Source: Flavobacteriales bacterium UBA7325 (GTDB taxonomy: Bacteria > Bacteroidota > Bacteroidia > Flavobacteriales_D > Crocinitomicaceae). Taken from it: DNA of 61,997 nucleotides. A program made the translations under genes and the position numbers. The notes beneath the pieces were generated by a model. That model saw only the letters and a list, made by a program, of their open reading frames with translations. It made no database searches and was not told where the DNA came from. The stretch is taken from assembly GCA_002471375.1 (NCBI GenBank), contig DKPV01000073.1, forward strand, positions 1-61,997. Reading direction: 5' to 3'. Shown here piece by piece: positions 54,987 through 61,997 of this stretch. How positions within the stretch are numbered: the first letter of the stretch is position 1; each line of letters opens with the position of its first letter.

Positions 54987-56117
54987 TTAATTACTCGGTT
55001 CAGTTTTATTCGGATTGGGCTTCTTCAATTTAACTCTAAGACTTACTACATGAGAGTAAAGTGCAACGGATGCATCACCAATATCCGTAAATGCATAATC
55101 AAGATAAAAGCTTTTGAAATTTAACCCAACGCCAACATTAGGTTGAATATTCAAGCGCTGAGAATCATCAAAATCTTTAACATATTGCATATTCGATATT
55201 CCGGCGCGAAGTGTAACATAATTTTTAAATCCAACTGAAACACCAAGATGAGGATCAAGGGAAACAAGCCCCGTACGCACTATGGCATTACGCTTTCCAT
55301 CTGTGGTCATATCAATATCCAACTCAGCTGATGCATGTAAACCTTTTTTTCCGATATCAAATTTCTTGTAGCCAGCGAATATAAATCTTGGAAGAGTTAA
55401 CTCTAGTCCATTTTCAGGAATCGTATTTCCAGTATTAACAAAAACTTCTCTCGTTTCTTGGTCAAGCGTAAATACCCATGCATTAAAAGTTGACGTTACA
55501 TCACGTGCCATCACTCCAAACTTCCAACCATTTGTTTCATACTGAGCTCCGGCATCTAAACCAAAACCCCATGACTTTGCAAAATCACCCACTTTTCGAT
55601 GAATTACCTTGAAATTTCCTCCAACACTTAAGCCTTCTACATTCAACTTTCGAGCGTAAGAAAACAAAAAACCATAATCTGCAGCTGTAAAGGTGGTAAT
55701 GCGATCGTAATCTATATTACCGTTATTATCGATTAATTGCGTAGTGTTCGGGATATCATCAACTGCAAAGCGAATCCCCGTGAATCCGATTGTGCTCTTA
55801 TCATCTATTGAATGAGCAAGTCCGATATAATCGTATTTAGCGATACCTGCAAAATATTCAGAATGCATCAAACCAACTTCCAACCATTTGTCCACAGCTG
55901 TAAGTCCAGCAGGATTCCAATAACCTGAATTAACATTATTAGTTTGTGCAACAACTGAATTCCCAAGCCCTAGAGCGTCTGCCCCAATTCCAATTGCTAA
56001 GAATTCATTTGAGTACTTTGGCGCAATTGTCTCCGTAAGATCTGTTGATTCCTGAGACAATGATATTTGAGCGCACGCAATTGACGCGCAGAATGTTCCT
56101 AACCAAATTTTTTTCAT
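54987..56117 (-). CDS. porV2: Putative T9SS shuttle PorV2
   Basis: The 376-aa protein has a signal peptide (MKKIWLGTFCASIACAQISLSQ), then EFLAIGIGADALGLGNSVVAQTNNVNSGYWNPAGLT, the diagnostic PorV/PorQ N-terminus, and beta-barrel strands to the end (VSLRVKLKKP). PorV carries T9SS cargo from the translocon to the PorU sortase. Its gene is directly upstream of the PorU2-like sortase (3-nt gap), so the two form one transcription unit. It differs clearly from the PorV-family protein near the start of this window. Confidence 0.88.
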   Translation of the reverse strand: MKKIWLGTFCASIACAQISLSQESTDLTETIAPKYSNEFLAIGIGADALGLGNSVVAQTNNVNSGYWNPAGLTAVDKWLEVGLMHSEYFAGIAKYDYIGLAHSIDDKSTIGFTGIRFAVDDIPNTTQLIDNNGNIDYDRITTFTAADYGFLFSYARKLNVEGLSVGGNFKVIHRKVGDFAKSWGFGLDAGAQYETNGWKFGVMARDVTSTFNAWVFTLDQETREVFVNTGNTIPENGLELTLPRFIFAGYKKFDIGKKGLHASAELDIDMTTDGKRNAIVRTGLVSLDPHLGVSVGFKNYVTLRAGISNMQYVKDFDDSQRLNIQPNVGVGLNFKSFYLDYAFTDIGDASVALYSHVVSLRVKLKKPNPNKTEPSN

Positions 56118-56255
56118 ACGAAGTATAGCTTTTTATACATCATAACCCTTTTTTACTTAAAAAATTGTGTTCTTTGCACTAGTAATATAACAAAGACGTA
56201 AAGTAATATATATAATTGACTCAACAGCGTCTACTTTATTTTTTCTAGGCAATCA

Positions 56256-57050
56256 ATGTTCAATATACCCAATCTATTTACCGCAGCGAATTTATTATCA
56301 GGATGTATAGCAATACTTCTTGCGGTTACTGGAAGAATTGACATTGCACCGTTTGCGATCTTCGCGGGCGCATTCTTTGATTTTTTAGACGGCTTCCTCG
56401 CACGAAAATTACAAGTAAGCAGCGAATTAGGCAAACAACTCGATTCACTTGCCGATATGGTTACTTTTGGGGTTGCCCCTGGCATGATTATGATGAGTGT
56501 TATTGCAGCCATGCAGCCAAATCTCAATATCGGATTTAGCTCTTATTATTCGAGTGTTTCTTTTTGGTTAACAGGACTCCTTGATGGTTCACACCAGTAT
56601 TACTACCCATTTGCAGGTTTAATTATTCCTTTCTTCTCTTTATTTAGACTGGCAAAATTCAACCTTGATATCCGGCAGACAGAGGCTTTTATTGGACTCC
56701 CTACCCCAGCAAACACGCTGTTTTTCATGTCTTTCCCACTAGCGATGGCATATATGTTACCAGAGAGTAAAGCTGCCTCATTTATCTATCAGATTATATT
56801 CAACCCACTATTTCTTACAGCACTAATTCTTTTGATGGGGGTCTTACTAGTCTCAGAAATACCATTATTCTCTCTCAAAATAAAATCATTCAATTGGAAA
56901 GGAAACGAAATCCGCTATTCATTTTTGTTGATAAGTTTGGTATTTATTCTTCTTTTCCACGCATGGTCATTGGCATTAATCGTATTTTTGTATTTGATTT
57001 TATCAATGATTGAAAACACCTTTAAAAAAACGAAAAAGGATGAAATTTAA
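56256..57050 (+). CDS. pssA: CDP-diacylglycerol--serine O-phosphatidyltransferase
   Basis: The 264-aa membrane protein has the CDP-alcohol phosphotransferase motif with all metal-binding Asp residues, read as FFDFLDGFLARKLQVSSELGKQLDSLADMV split over residues 37-69, and about seven membrane segments. It makes phosphatidylserine, precursor of phosphatidylethanolamine, from CDP-diacylglycerol and serine. The purS gene overlaps its 3' end by 11 nt. Confidence 0.95.
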   Translation: MFNIPNLFTAANLLSGCIAILLAVTGRIDIAPFAIFAGAFFDFLDGFLARKLQVSSELGKQLDSLADMVTFGVAPGMIMMSVIAAMQPNLNIGFSSYYSSVSFWLTGLLDGSHQYYYPFAGLIIPFFSLFRLAKFNLDIRQTEAFIGLPTPANTLFFMSFPLAMAYMLPESKAASFIYQIIFNPLFLTALILLMGVLLVSEIPLFSLKIKSFNWKGNEIRYSFLLISLVFILLFHAWSLALIVFLYLILSMIENTFKKTKKDEI

Positions 57051-57291
57051 AGCCGAAATAGATGTAATGCCATTGGACGCACTACTAGATCCACAAGGAA
57101 AAGCGGTAACTGGAAGCATGAAAAACATGGGACTCGAGGCAATCGACGGAGTTCGAATTGGTAAGCACATTCAACTTTTCGTTGAGGCAGACAGTAAATC
57201 AACTGCTGAATCAAAAGTGGACGAGGCTTGCAAAAAGCTTCTTTCAAATCAAATTATGGAGAAGTACGCATTCTCAATCGAAGAGGCTTAG
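57040..57291 (+). CDS. purS: Phosphoribosylformylglycinamidine synthase subunit PurS
   Basis: I start at the ATG at 57040 (83 aa, MKFKAEIDVMPLDALLDPQG), dropping a ten-residue Lys-rich extension that is out of character. Motifs DPQGKAVTGSMKNMG, VRIGKHIQLFVEA and NQIMEKYAFSIEE are standard PurS. PurS bridges PurQ and small PurL in purine synthesis. Here it stands apart from purQ and purL, overlapping pssA by 11 nt, and is followed by an intrinsic terminator. Confidence 0.93.
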   Translation: MKFKAEIDVMPLDALLDPQGKAVTGSMKNMGLEAIDGVRIGKHIQLFVEADSKSTAESKVDEACKKLLSNQIMEKYAFSIEEA

Positions 57292-57317
57292 AAAACGGTA
57301 CTTTTCCGTTTTCTTTT
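57290..57317 (+). terminator. Intrinsic terminator after pssA-purS
   Basis: GAAAACGG (57291-57298) pairs with CCGTTTTC (57306-57313) around a 7-nt loop, followed by a T-run. The hairpin starts on the last base of the purS stop codon and ends the pssA-purS transcript. Confidence 0.8.
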
Positions 57318-57401
57318 AACTATTTTGTAGTTGACTGGTAATAAGTCTGAACCTTTTAGCGTTCAAGACGTACTTGTAAGAGTATTAGATAATTTAGATA
57401 T

Positions 57402-58382
57402 ATGACGGATTCTCACGACTCACTTCCGGGAAATCAGAACGGAAAAAAAAGCGGAAATGGAGCTTTCATAGCTGTCATCATTTTGCTTTTATGCGGAATA
57501 GGCTTTATGGCCTACCTTCTTTCTGAGAAGAACAAAGAAATCAACCAAAGAGACAACAACATTAAGGCGCTCAACTCGGACATGGACTACATGAACGATA
57601 TGATGGAGGGCTACGTGGGAAGTATGTCGAATGATTTAAAGGCTGACTTCAAGAACATGCTTTCGACATATGATGCCCTTGCTGAAAAGGACAAGGGTAA
57701 GGCGGCTGAGATTGAAAAGCAAAAAGCTAAGATTCAAGAATTGCTCGATGAGATGCAGAGCAATAAGAACATGAGCGCTTATCAGCTTTCAGCGCTTAAG
57801 AAGGAGAATGAAACTTTACGTACTATCATGAAGGGGTACATCGTAGAGATCGATAAATTAAATACACTCAATCTACAACTAACATCTGATTTAGATTCTA
57901 CGAATACCGAACTGAACATGACTCAAGAGGAGCGTGATCGTCTGCAAGAAGAGAATGAAGGTCAAAACGAATTAATTGATAAAGCCAAAAAACTTCAGGC
58001 TTTCAATTTTACCTCAGGAGCGAACAAGGCGAAGTTGGGCGGTACAATGGCCGCAACAACGAAAGCAAGAAATGCGGCGCAATTGAGATCAAGCTTTACG
58101 ATTTCAGAAAACTCGCTGACTTCGAAAGGAACTAAAACTGTCTTTATGCAGGTGATTGACCCGAGTGGTAAAACAATCCAACTGCGTTCTGGAAATTTAA
58201 CGACCATTGGTTCAAAGCAAGTACCTTATACAAATAGCCGTGAAATTAATTACTCTGGGAGCAGAATCGATGTTGCGATCTATCAGGATTTGAACGAAAT
58301 GAAAGTTTCGAAAGGGAATTACAAAGTGAAGATTTATTGCCAAGGCCAGTTAATCGGTACCGATAGCTTTACACTTAAATAA
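57402..58382 (+). CDS. Single-pass coiled-coil membrane protein, unknown function
   Basis: The 326-aa protein has a short polar N-terminus, one membrane helix (AFIAVIILLLCGIGFMAYLL, about 23-42), a long coiled coil (about 43-205, heptad-rich with many Lys/Glu) and a C-terminal beta-rich domain of about 115 residues (SSFTISENSLTSKGTKTVF ... KVKIYCQGQLIGTDSFTLK). The orientation suggests a periplasmic beta domain on a coiled-coil stalk. I do not recognise a named family. The RRM gene starts 13 nt later. Confidence 0.75.
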   Translation: MTDSHDSLPGNQNGKKSGNGAFIAVIILLLCGIGFMAYLLSEKNKEINQRDNNIKALNSDMDYMNDMMEGYVGSMSNDLKADFKNMLSTYDALAEKDKGKAAEIEKQKAKIQELLDEMQSNKNMSAYQLSALKKENETLRTIMKGYIVEIDKLNTLNLQLTSDLDSTNTELNMTQEERDRLQEENEGQNELIDKAKKLQAFNFTSGANKAKLGGTMAATTKARNAAQLRSSFTISENSLTSKGTKTVFMQVIDPSGKTIQLRSGNLTTIGSKQVPYTNSREINYSGSRIDVAIYQDLNEMKVSKGNYKVKIYCQGQLIGTDSFTLK

Positions 58383-58395
58383 AGATTTAGAAGAA

Positions 58396-58671
58396 ATGAT
58401 TAACATTTTCATTGCAAACTTAGACTGGGCGATCACCTCAGATGATCTAAAGCAAACATTTGGAACGTTTGGTGCTGTAACATATGCTCATGTTGTATAT
58501 GATCGCGTAACGAAGCGATCTATGGGATTTGGATATGTTGAAATGGAAGATAGTGATGCTGGAATTAATGCCATCAAAGCACTTAACGGTGTTGAAGTGA
58601 ATGGTAGAGCAATTGACGTTAAAGTCGCTTCTCCAAAGGACAATCGCCCTAAAAAAACTAAGACCAAATAA
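58396..58671 (+). CDS. Single-RRM RNA-binding protein
   Basis: The 91-aa protein is one RNA-recognition motif with RNP2 IFIANL (4-9) and RNP1 RSMGFGYVEM (about 42-51), followed by a Lys-rich tail (NRPKKTKTK). Such small RRM proteins are common in Bacteroidota and cyanobacteria and bind AU-rich or single-stranded RNA; targets are unknown. Confidence 0.93.
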   Translation: MINIFIANLDWAITSDDLKQTFGTFGAVTYAHVVYDRVTKRSMGFGYVEMEDSDAGINAIKALNGVEVNGRAIDVKVASPKDNRPKKTKTK

Positions 58672-58703
58672 TCGCTAACCTCTAGCATCAATTTTATACA
58701 GAT

Positions 58704-59477
58704 ATGACCGAAGCTGTTGACCAAGGACATGTTAATGTTTCAACGAACGAAGCAGGAATTGCAACAATCGAATTTGGACACCCATTAAGCAACTCGCTCC
58801 CCGGGAAAATTCTTCAAAAACTAGCAGAGACCATCACTTCCTTAGGGAAAGATGATTCTGTGGCTGTCATCATTTTAAAATCAGCTGGAGAAAGAGCATT
58901 TTGTGCTGGAGCTAGCTTTGACGAATTGATTTCCATTAATGATCTGGAGACAGGTAGAATCTTCTTCTCTGGCTTTGCGAACGTGATAAATGCATGTCGT
59001 AAATGCCCTAAATTAATTATTGGTCGTGTTCAAGGAAAAGCTGTTGGAGGCGGTGTTGGCGTAGCATCTGCTGTAGACTATTGTTATGCAACAAAATTTG
59101 CTGACGTGAAGCTTTCTGAATTAGCTGTAGGAATTGGACCTTTCGTTGTTGGGCCAGCTGTTGAAAGAAAGTTAGGAAGATCAGCAATGAGTCAACTCGC
59201 AATTAATGCAACCGAGTGGAGATCCGCTAATTGGGCTAAGGAAAATGGATTGTACGCAGAAATTTTCGAGTCTGCTCAAGCAATGGATGAACAAATTGAT
59301 GTCCTTGCCAATAAATTGGCAAAATCAAACCCTGAAGCAATGCGACTTCTTAAGCAAATTTTCTGGGAGGGATCTGAAAACTGGGATGAACTGCTAAAAG
59401 AACGCGCAGCAATGAGCGGAGAATTAGTATTGTCAGAATTCACCGTCAATGCAATCAACGCTTTTAAGAAAAAGTAG
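58704..59477 (+). CDS. Enoyl-CoA hydratase/isomerase family protein (LiuC-like)
   Basis: The 257-aa crotonase has the oxyanion segments AFCAGASFDEL and GKAVGGGVGVASAVDY, and the Glu in LSELAVGIGP. The first catalytic Glu of classical crotonase (GGGCEL) is replaced (GGGVGV), a pattern shared with methylglutaconyl-CoA hydratase (LiuC/AUH) and some isomerases. Leucine degradation is therefore a reasonable guess. No liu genes are adjacent. Confidence 0.85.
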   Translation: MTEAVDQGHVNVSTNEAGIATIEFGHPLSNSLPGKILQKLAETITSLGKDDSVAVIILKSAGERAFCAGASFDELISINDLETGRIFFSGFANVINACRKCPKLIIGRVQGKAVGGGVGVASAVDYCYATKFADVKLSELAVGIGPFVVGPAVERKLGRSAMSQLAINATEWRSANWAKENGLYAEIFESAQAMDEQIDVLANKLAKSNPEAMRLLKQIFWEGSENWDELLKERAAMSGELVLSEFTVNAINAFKKK

Positions 59478-59506
59478 TCCTGCTCAGTAAGCCCTATTCT
59501 CGTGAT

Positions 59507-59679
59507 TTATTTGAAATAAACCTCAGATCGAGCACTCTTACCATATTCTATACTTAAACCCGGCTCTGATAATTGTTGTTTTCCTTCTTGTGAAATTCTG
59601 CGCTATCAAGAAACTCAGCTCTTGTATTCTGCCCTAACGAGTTTAGAGCCGTGAATATGAATAGTAGTCGTAGATTCAT
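59507..59679 (-). pseudogene. Frameshifted small secreted-protein gene
   Basis: On the minus strand an ATG at 59679 opens a signal peptide (MNLRLLFIFTALNSLGQ) and a short mature part that stops at 59554 after 41 codons. In another frame the region continues as QQLSEPGLSIEYGKSARSEV and ends at TAA 59507-59509. Joined by one indel near 59570 this gives a secreted protein of about 58 residues. The ATG overlaps the stop of the fragment upstream (ATGA), as in a coupled operon. Confidence 0.45.
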
Positions 59680-59852
59680 AAAACAAGTAAATCATTTATT
59701 AGGCTAGTCGCAATCTTCATTTCCTTTTTTGTTGAATATTGATAGGGTCTCGACTCATAATTCCCTCCATCTTGGAAGACTAATCCAGAATAGTCGATTT
59801 TCCTTGTTAGAGCTCTGAAATCAACGCATTTACTCAACTTTCCAGTCTCAAG
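59676..59852 (-). pseudogene. Coding fragment upstream of the small secreted relic
   Basis: A 58-codon minus-strand frame (LETGKLSKCVDFRALTRKID ... TSLINDLLVL) ends in TGA at 59676-59678, overlapping the next ATG by 4 nt. It has no ATG; a TTG at 59837 is possible. Its upstream end is cut off 20 nt from the rplM promoter. It looks like the C-terminal remnant of a longer gene. I do not recognise it. Confidence 0.35.
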
Positions 59853-59872
59853 TCAGTTTTATTTAAAAATCG

Positions 59873-59903
59873 TTTGTTAATAAATCAAGAAATGATATCT
59901 TTG
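59873..59903 (+). promoter_or_regulatory. Strong promoter of the rplM-rpsI operon
   Basis: TTTG (59873-59876), a 19-nt spacer and TATCTTTG (59896-59903) match the Bacteroidota consensus at every defined position. Transcription is predicted to begin about 59907, which excludes upstream start codons for rplM such as 59874. Confidence 0.8.
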
Positions 59904-59906
59904 CAG

Positions 59907-59919
59907 CCCCATTTTGGGG
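59907..59919 (+). promoter_or_regulatory. 5'-terminal leader hairpin of rplM mRNA
   Basis: CCCC-ATTTT-GGGG begins at or within a base or two of the predicted transcription start and lies 29 nt before the rplM GTG. It could stabilise the mRNA end or be part of an L13 autoregulatory leader; no experimental basis is available here. Confidence 0.4.
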
Positions 59920-59948
59920 GAATTGTCTTATTTATAAAAAGTAAAATT

Positions 59949-60404
59949 GTGGATACATTAAGTTACAAAACCGTTTCTGCGAACAAAGAAACTGCTGATA
60001 AAAAGTGGTTTATCGTAGATGCCGATGGCCAAACAGTTGGTCGAATGGCAAGCAAGGTGGCGAAGGTTATTCGTGGAAAGCACAAACCGAATTTCACACC
60101 TCATGCTGACTGTGGAGATAATGTTATCATTATCAACGCGGAGAAAGTATCGTTCTCAGGCACTAAGCTGGTAAACAAATCTTACGTTCGTCACACTGGA
60201 TACCCAGGAGGACAGCGTCAGACGTCTGCCGAGCAAATGCTGAGTAAGCACCCAGAGCGCTTAATTGAAAAAGCTGTTAAAGGGATGCTTCCTAAAAACA
60301 AGTTAGGACGTAAATTATTTACTAATCTAAAAGTGTACAAAGGTTCAGAGCACAATCAAGAAGCTCAAAAACCTGAAGTACTTAACTTAGATACATTCAA
60401 ATAG
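59949..60404 (+). CDS. rplM: 50S ribosomal protein L13
   Basis: I start at GTG 59949 (151 aa, reading MDTLSYKTVSANKET), the usual L13 length and N-terminus in this phylum; the ATG at 59874 lies inside the promoter. Motifs KWFIVDADGQTVGRMAS, RGKHKPNFTPHADCGD, HTGYPGGQRQ and RLIEKAVKGMLPKNKLGR are standard. L13 is an early-assembly 23S rRNA-binding protein. rpsI begins 4 nt after the stop. Confidence 0.97.
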   Translation: MDTLSYKTVSANKETADKKWFIVDADGQTVGRMASKVAKVIRGKHKPNFTPHADCGDNVIIINAEKVSFSGTKLVNKSYVRHTGYPGGQRQTSAEQMLSKHPERLIEKAVKGMLPKNKLGRKLFTNLKVYKGSEHNQEAQKPEVLNLDTFK

Positions 60405-60408
60405 TAGC

Positions 60409-60795
60409 ATGGAAGTTATCAATACATTAGGAAGAAGAAAAACTGCCGTTGCCCGTGTCTATATGACATCTGGTAAAGGAAAAGTTACCGTTAATAAGAG
60501 AGATTACAAGGAGTTTTTTCCTGTACCTGTTCTTCAGTCAAAAATTGTACAACCATTCGAGTTGACAGAAACAGTGGGTCAGTATGACATCAATGTTAAT
60601 GTTGCCGGTGGTGGTGTTAATGGTCAAGTTGAGGCGATTCGTTTAGGAATCTCTCGTGCCTTGGTTAAATTGAATGAAGAGAACAAACCTCTATTGAAAG
60701 AAGAAGGATTAATGACACGTGACCCTCGTATGGTTGAGCGTAAGAAGCCAGGTCAGCCGAAAGCACGTAAGAAATTCCAATTCTCGAAACGTTAG
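60409..60795 (+). CDS. rpsI: 30S ribosomal protein S9
   Basis: The 128-aa protein has NTLGRRKTAVARVYM, NVAGGGVNGQVEAIRLGISRAL and the terminal GQPKARKKFQFSKR, whose last Arg contacts P-site tRNA. It is cotranscribed with rplM. Confidence 0.98.
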   Translation: MEVINTLGRRKTAVARVYMTSGKGKVTVNKRDYKEFFPVPVLQSKIVQPFELTETVGQYDINVNVAGGGVNGQVEAIRLGISRALVKLNEENKPLLKEEGLMTRDPRMVERKKPGQPKARKKFQFSKR

Positions 60796-60874
60796 AATAT
60801 TTAGTTTCAGTTGGTGCGGTTCAAAAAAAGAGAATTACATCAACGGTTGTTTAGTATCTAAGTTCTTGAGTATT

Positions 60875-60890
60875 GTCAGTTTCGACTGAT
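60875..60890 (+). promoter_or_regulatory. TTCG-tetraloop hairpin in the rpsB leader
   Basis: GTCAGT-TTCG-ACTGAT (six pairs including one G-T) sits about 50 nt before the rpsB ATG in a 145-nt gap after rpsI. UUCG loops are unusually stable in RNA. It may be a leader element or a processing signal. Confidence 0.35.
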
Positions 60891-60940
60891 CCCTCTTGAA
60901 TTGCTTACTAAAAGGAACGTAAACAATTAAAAAGAAAAAC

Positions 60941-61861
60941 ATGTCAAAAGCAAATTTTGAAACATTATTAGAAGCAGGTGTTCACTTCGGACACTTGAAA
61001 AGAAAATGGAATCCAGCAATGGCGCCGTATATCTTTGAAGAGAAAAAAGGTATCCACATCATTGACCTCAATAAGACAATTGCACATCTCGATCAAGCGA
61101 GTGCGGCCCTTAAGCAAATTGCTCAGTCTGGAAAAAAGATTCTTTTCGTTGCAACGAAGAAACAAGCTAAAGATTTACTCGCTGAAAGAGTAAAAGAAAT
61201 CAACATGCCTTACGTTACTGAGCGTTGGACAGGCGGTATGCTTACCAACTTCCAAACTACACGTAAGTCTATCCGTAAAATGACTGCCATTGATAAAATG
61301 CAGACTGACGGAACATGGGAAACTTTAAACAAAAGAGAGCGTCTTTTCAAAACACGTCAACGTGAGAAATTAGACAAAAACTTTGGATCGATTGCAGATA
61401 TGACTCGTCAGCCTGCAGCCATCTTCATCGTTGATATCTTGAAAGAGCATATCGCATTGAAAGAAGCACGTCGATTGAGTATCCCTGTATTTGCAATGGT
61501 TGATACGAACTCTAACCCTAGTATGGTTGATTTCCCAATTCCTGCAAATGATGATGCATCAAAATCTATTCAAGTTATCTTGGATGCGGTTTGTGGAGCA
61601 GTTAAAGAAGGTTTGTCTGAAAGAAAAGCAAGCAAAGAAGCTGCAAAGAAAGACGCTCCTAAGAAAGAAGAAGTTAAATCTGAGGAAGTAAAAGCTGAAG
61701 CTCCTGCAAAGGAAGAAGCTAAAGCAGAAGCTCCAAAGAAAGAAGCGAAGAAAAAAGCTGAGCCGAAAGCAAAGAAAGTAGAGGCTGAAACTAAGGAGGA
61801 AGCTCCTGCTGCTGAAGAAGTAGAGGTTGAGGCTACTGACGACGCAAAAGAAGCGAAGTAA
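60941..61861 (+). CDS. rpsB: 30S ribosomal protein S2 with long charged C-terminal tail
   Basis: The first ~225 residues are regular S2: EAGVHFGHLKRKWNPAMAPYIF, IIDLNKTIAHLDQA, TERWTGGMLTNFQT, SIADMTRQPAAIFIVDIL, PVFAMVDTNSNPS, IPANDDASKSIQVI. A low-complexity tail of about 80 residues made almost only of Lys, Glu, Ala, Pro and Val follows. The usual length is 240-260 aa, so this tail is long even for the phylum. S2 is among the last 30S proteins added. The tsf gene follows. Confidence 0.97.
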   Translation: MSKANFETLLEAGVHFGHLKRKWNPAMAPYIFEEKKGIHIIDLNKTIAHLDQASAALKQIAQSGKKILFVATKKQAKDLLAERVKEINMPYVTERWTGGMLTNFQTTRKSIRKMTAIDKMQTDGTWETLNKRERLFKTRQREKLDKNFGSIADMTRQPAAIFIVDILKEHIALKEARRLSIPVFAMVDTNSNPSMVDFPIPANDDASKSIQVILDAVCGAVKEGLSERKASKEAAKKDAPKKEEVKSEEVKAEAPAKEEAKAEAPKKEAKKKAEPKAKKVEAETKEEAPAAEEVEVEATDDAKEAK

Positions 61862-61885
61862 GAATTATCATTTATAGTTAAACTC

Positions 61886-61911
61886 GTTCAGTCTGAATTA
61901 TCCGACTGAAC
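61886..61911 (+). promoter_or_regulatory. Stem-loop between rpsB and tsf
   Basis: GTTCAGTC and GACTGAAC form a perfect 8-bp stem with a 10-nt loop, 15 nt before the tsf ATG. No T-tract follows, so a partial attenuator or mRNA-processing site is more likely than a full terminator. Confidence 0.45.
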
Positions 61912-61926
61912 ATAAAATAAATTTCT

Positions 61927-61997
61927 ATGGCAATCACAGCTGCAGATGTAAATAAATTGCGAAAGCAAACAGGTGCTGGAATGATGGACTGTAAAAA
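61927..61997 (+). CDS. tsf: Elongation factor Ts (5' part only)
   Basis: The first 23 codons before the window end read MAITAADVNKLRKQTGAGMMDCK and so on, the conserved EF-Ts N-terminal UBA-like domain. EF-Ts regenerates EF-Tu-GTP. The order rpsB-tsf is conserved in bacteria. Confidence 0.96.
   Translation, partial: MAITAADVNKLRKQTGAGMMDCK

Noticed and set aside
59874..59948. Longer rplM reading from ATG 59874 (25 extra residues)
   Set aside because: It overlaps the consensus promoter and would be untranscribed; the GTG at 59949 gives the conserved L13 N-terminus.
1..61997. CRISPR arrays, IS elements, prophage, tRNA or rRNA genes
   Set aside because: No direct-repeat arrays, transposase or integrase motifs, cloverleaf sequences or rRNA segments were seen on either strand.

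Overview
The window is AT-rich chromosomal DNA from a member of the Bacteroidota, most likely a marine or aquatic Flavobacteriales lineage. The evidence is the number of type IX secretion (T9SS) cargo proteins with C-terminal sorting domains, two PorV-family barrels, a PorU2/PorV2-like pair, promoters of the TTG-N17-23-TAnnTTTG type, a fused alpha/beta 2-oxoacid dehydrogenase E1, a DUF4783-nadC-rlmH neighbourhood and the rplM-rpsI-rpsB-tsf block. I see no IS element, prophage, CRISPR array, tRNA or rRNA. Species-level identity cannot be read from the sequence.

Layout. 1-9.6 kb (minus): a partial greA, then a three-gene unit read as TonB-dependent receptor, 1403-aa T9SS cargo, PorV/PorQ-family barrel, closed by a strong terminator. 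9.8-13.4 kb: housekeeping genes (Sfp-type phosphopantetheinyl transferase, GGGP-synthase family enzyme, nadC, DUF4783, rlmH). 13.5-21.9 kb (plus): a surface-polysaccharide cluster (polytopic membrane protein, methyltransferase, asparagine synthase, two glycosyltransferases, rdgB, NAD-dependent epimerase), several members of which start with TTG or GTG. 22-30.7 kb: a secreted-protein island with five T9SS cargos (LpqC-type esterase, alpha/beta hydrolase, beta-propeller, CotH kinase, arylsulfotransferase-like) mixed with decayed genes, including a frameshifted TetR regulator.

30.9-44.5 kb: central metabolism (monomeric isocitrate dehydrogenase; MarR-fadN-fadA beta-oxidation operon; hotdog thioesterase; DPP-IV-like peptidase; fused E1) and a DbpA-type RNA helicase. 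44.6-56.1 kb: a lipoprotein-like BNR protein that also has a T9SS tag, lpxD, a GAF-PP2C phosphatase, and porV2-porU2. 56.3-62 kb: pssA-purS, a coiled-coil membrane protein, an RRM protein, a crotonase, then rplM-rpsI-rpsB-tsf (tsf cut by the window end).

The dominant theme is export to and across the outer membrane: PorV-family shuttles, a gingipain-like PorU2 and seven recognisable T9SS cargos. The most hypothesis-rich loci are the TBDR-giant cargo-PorV operon, the ASST-like/CotH/propeller operon, the lipobox-plus-T9SS protein, and several small intergenic gene relics whose frameshifts can be read directly, while every long gene is intact.
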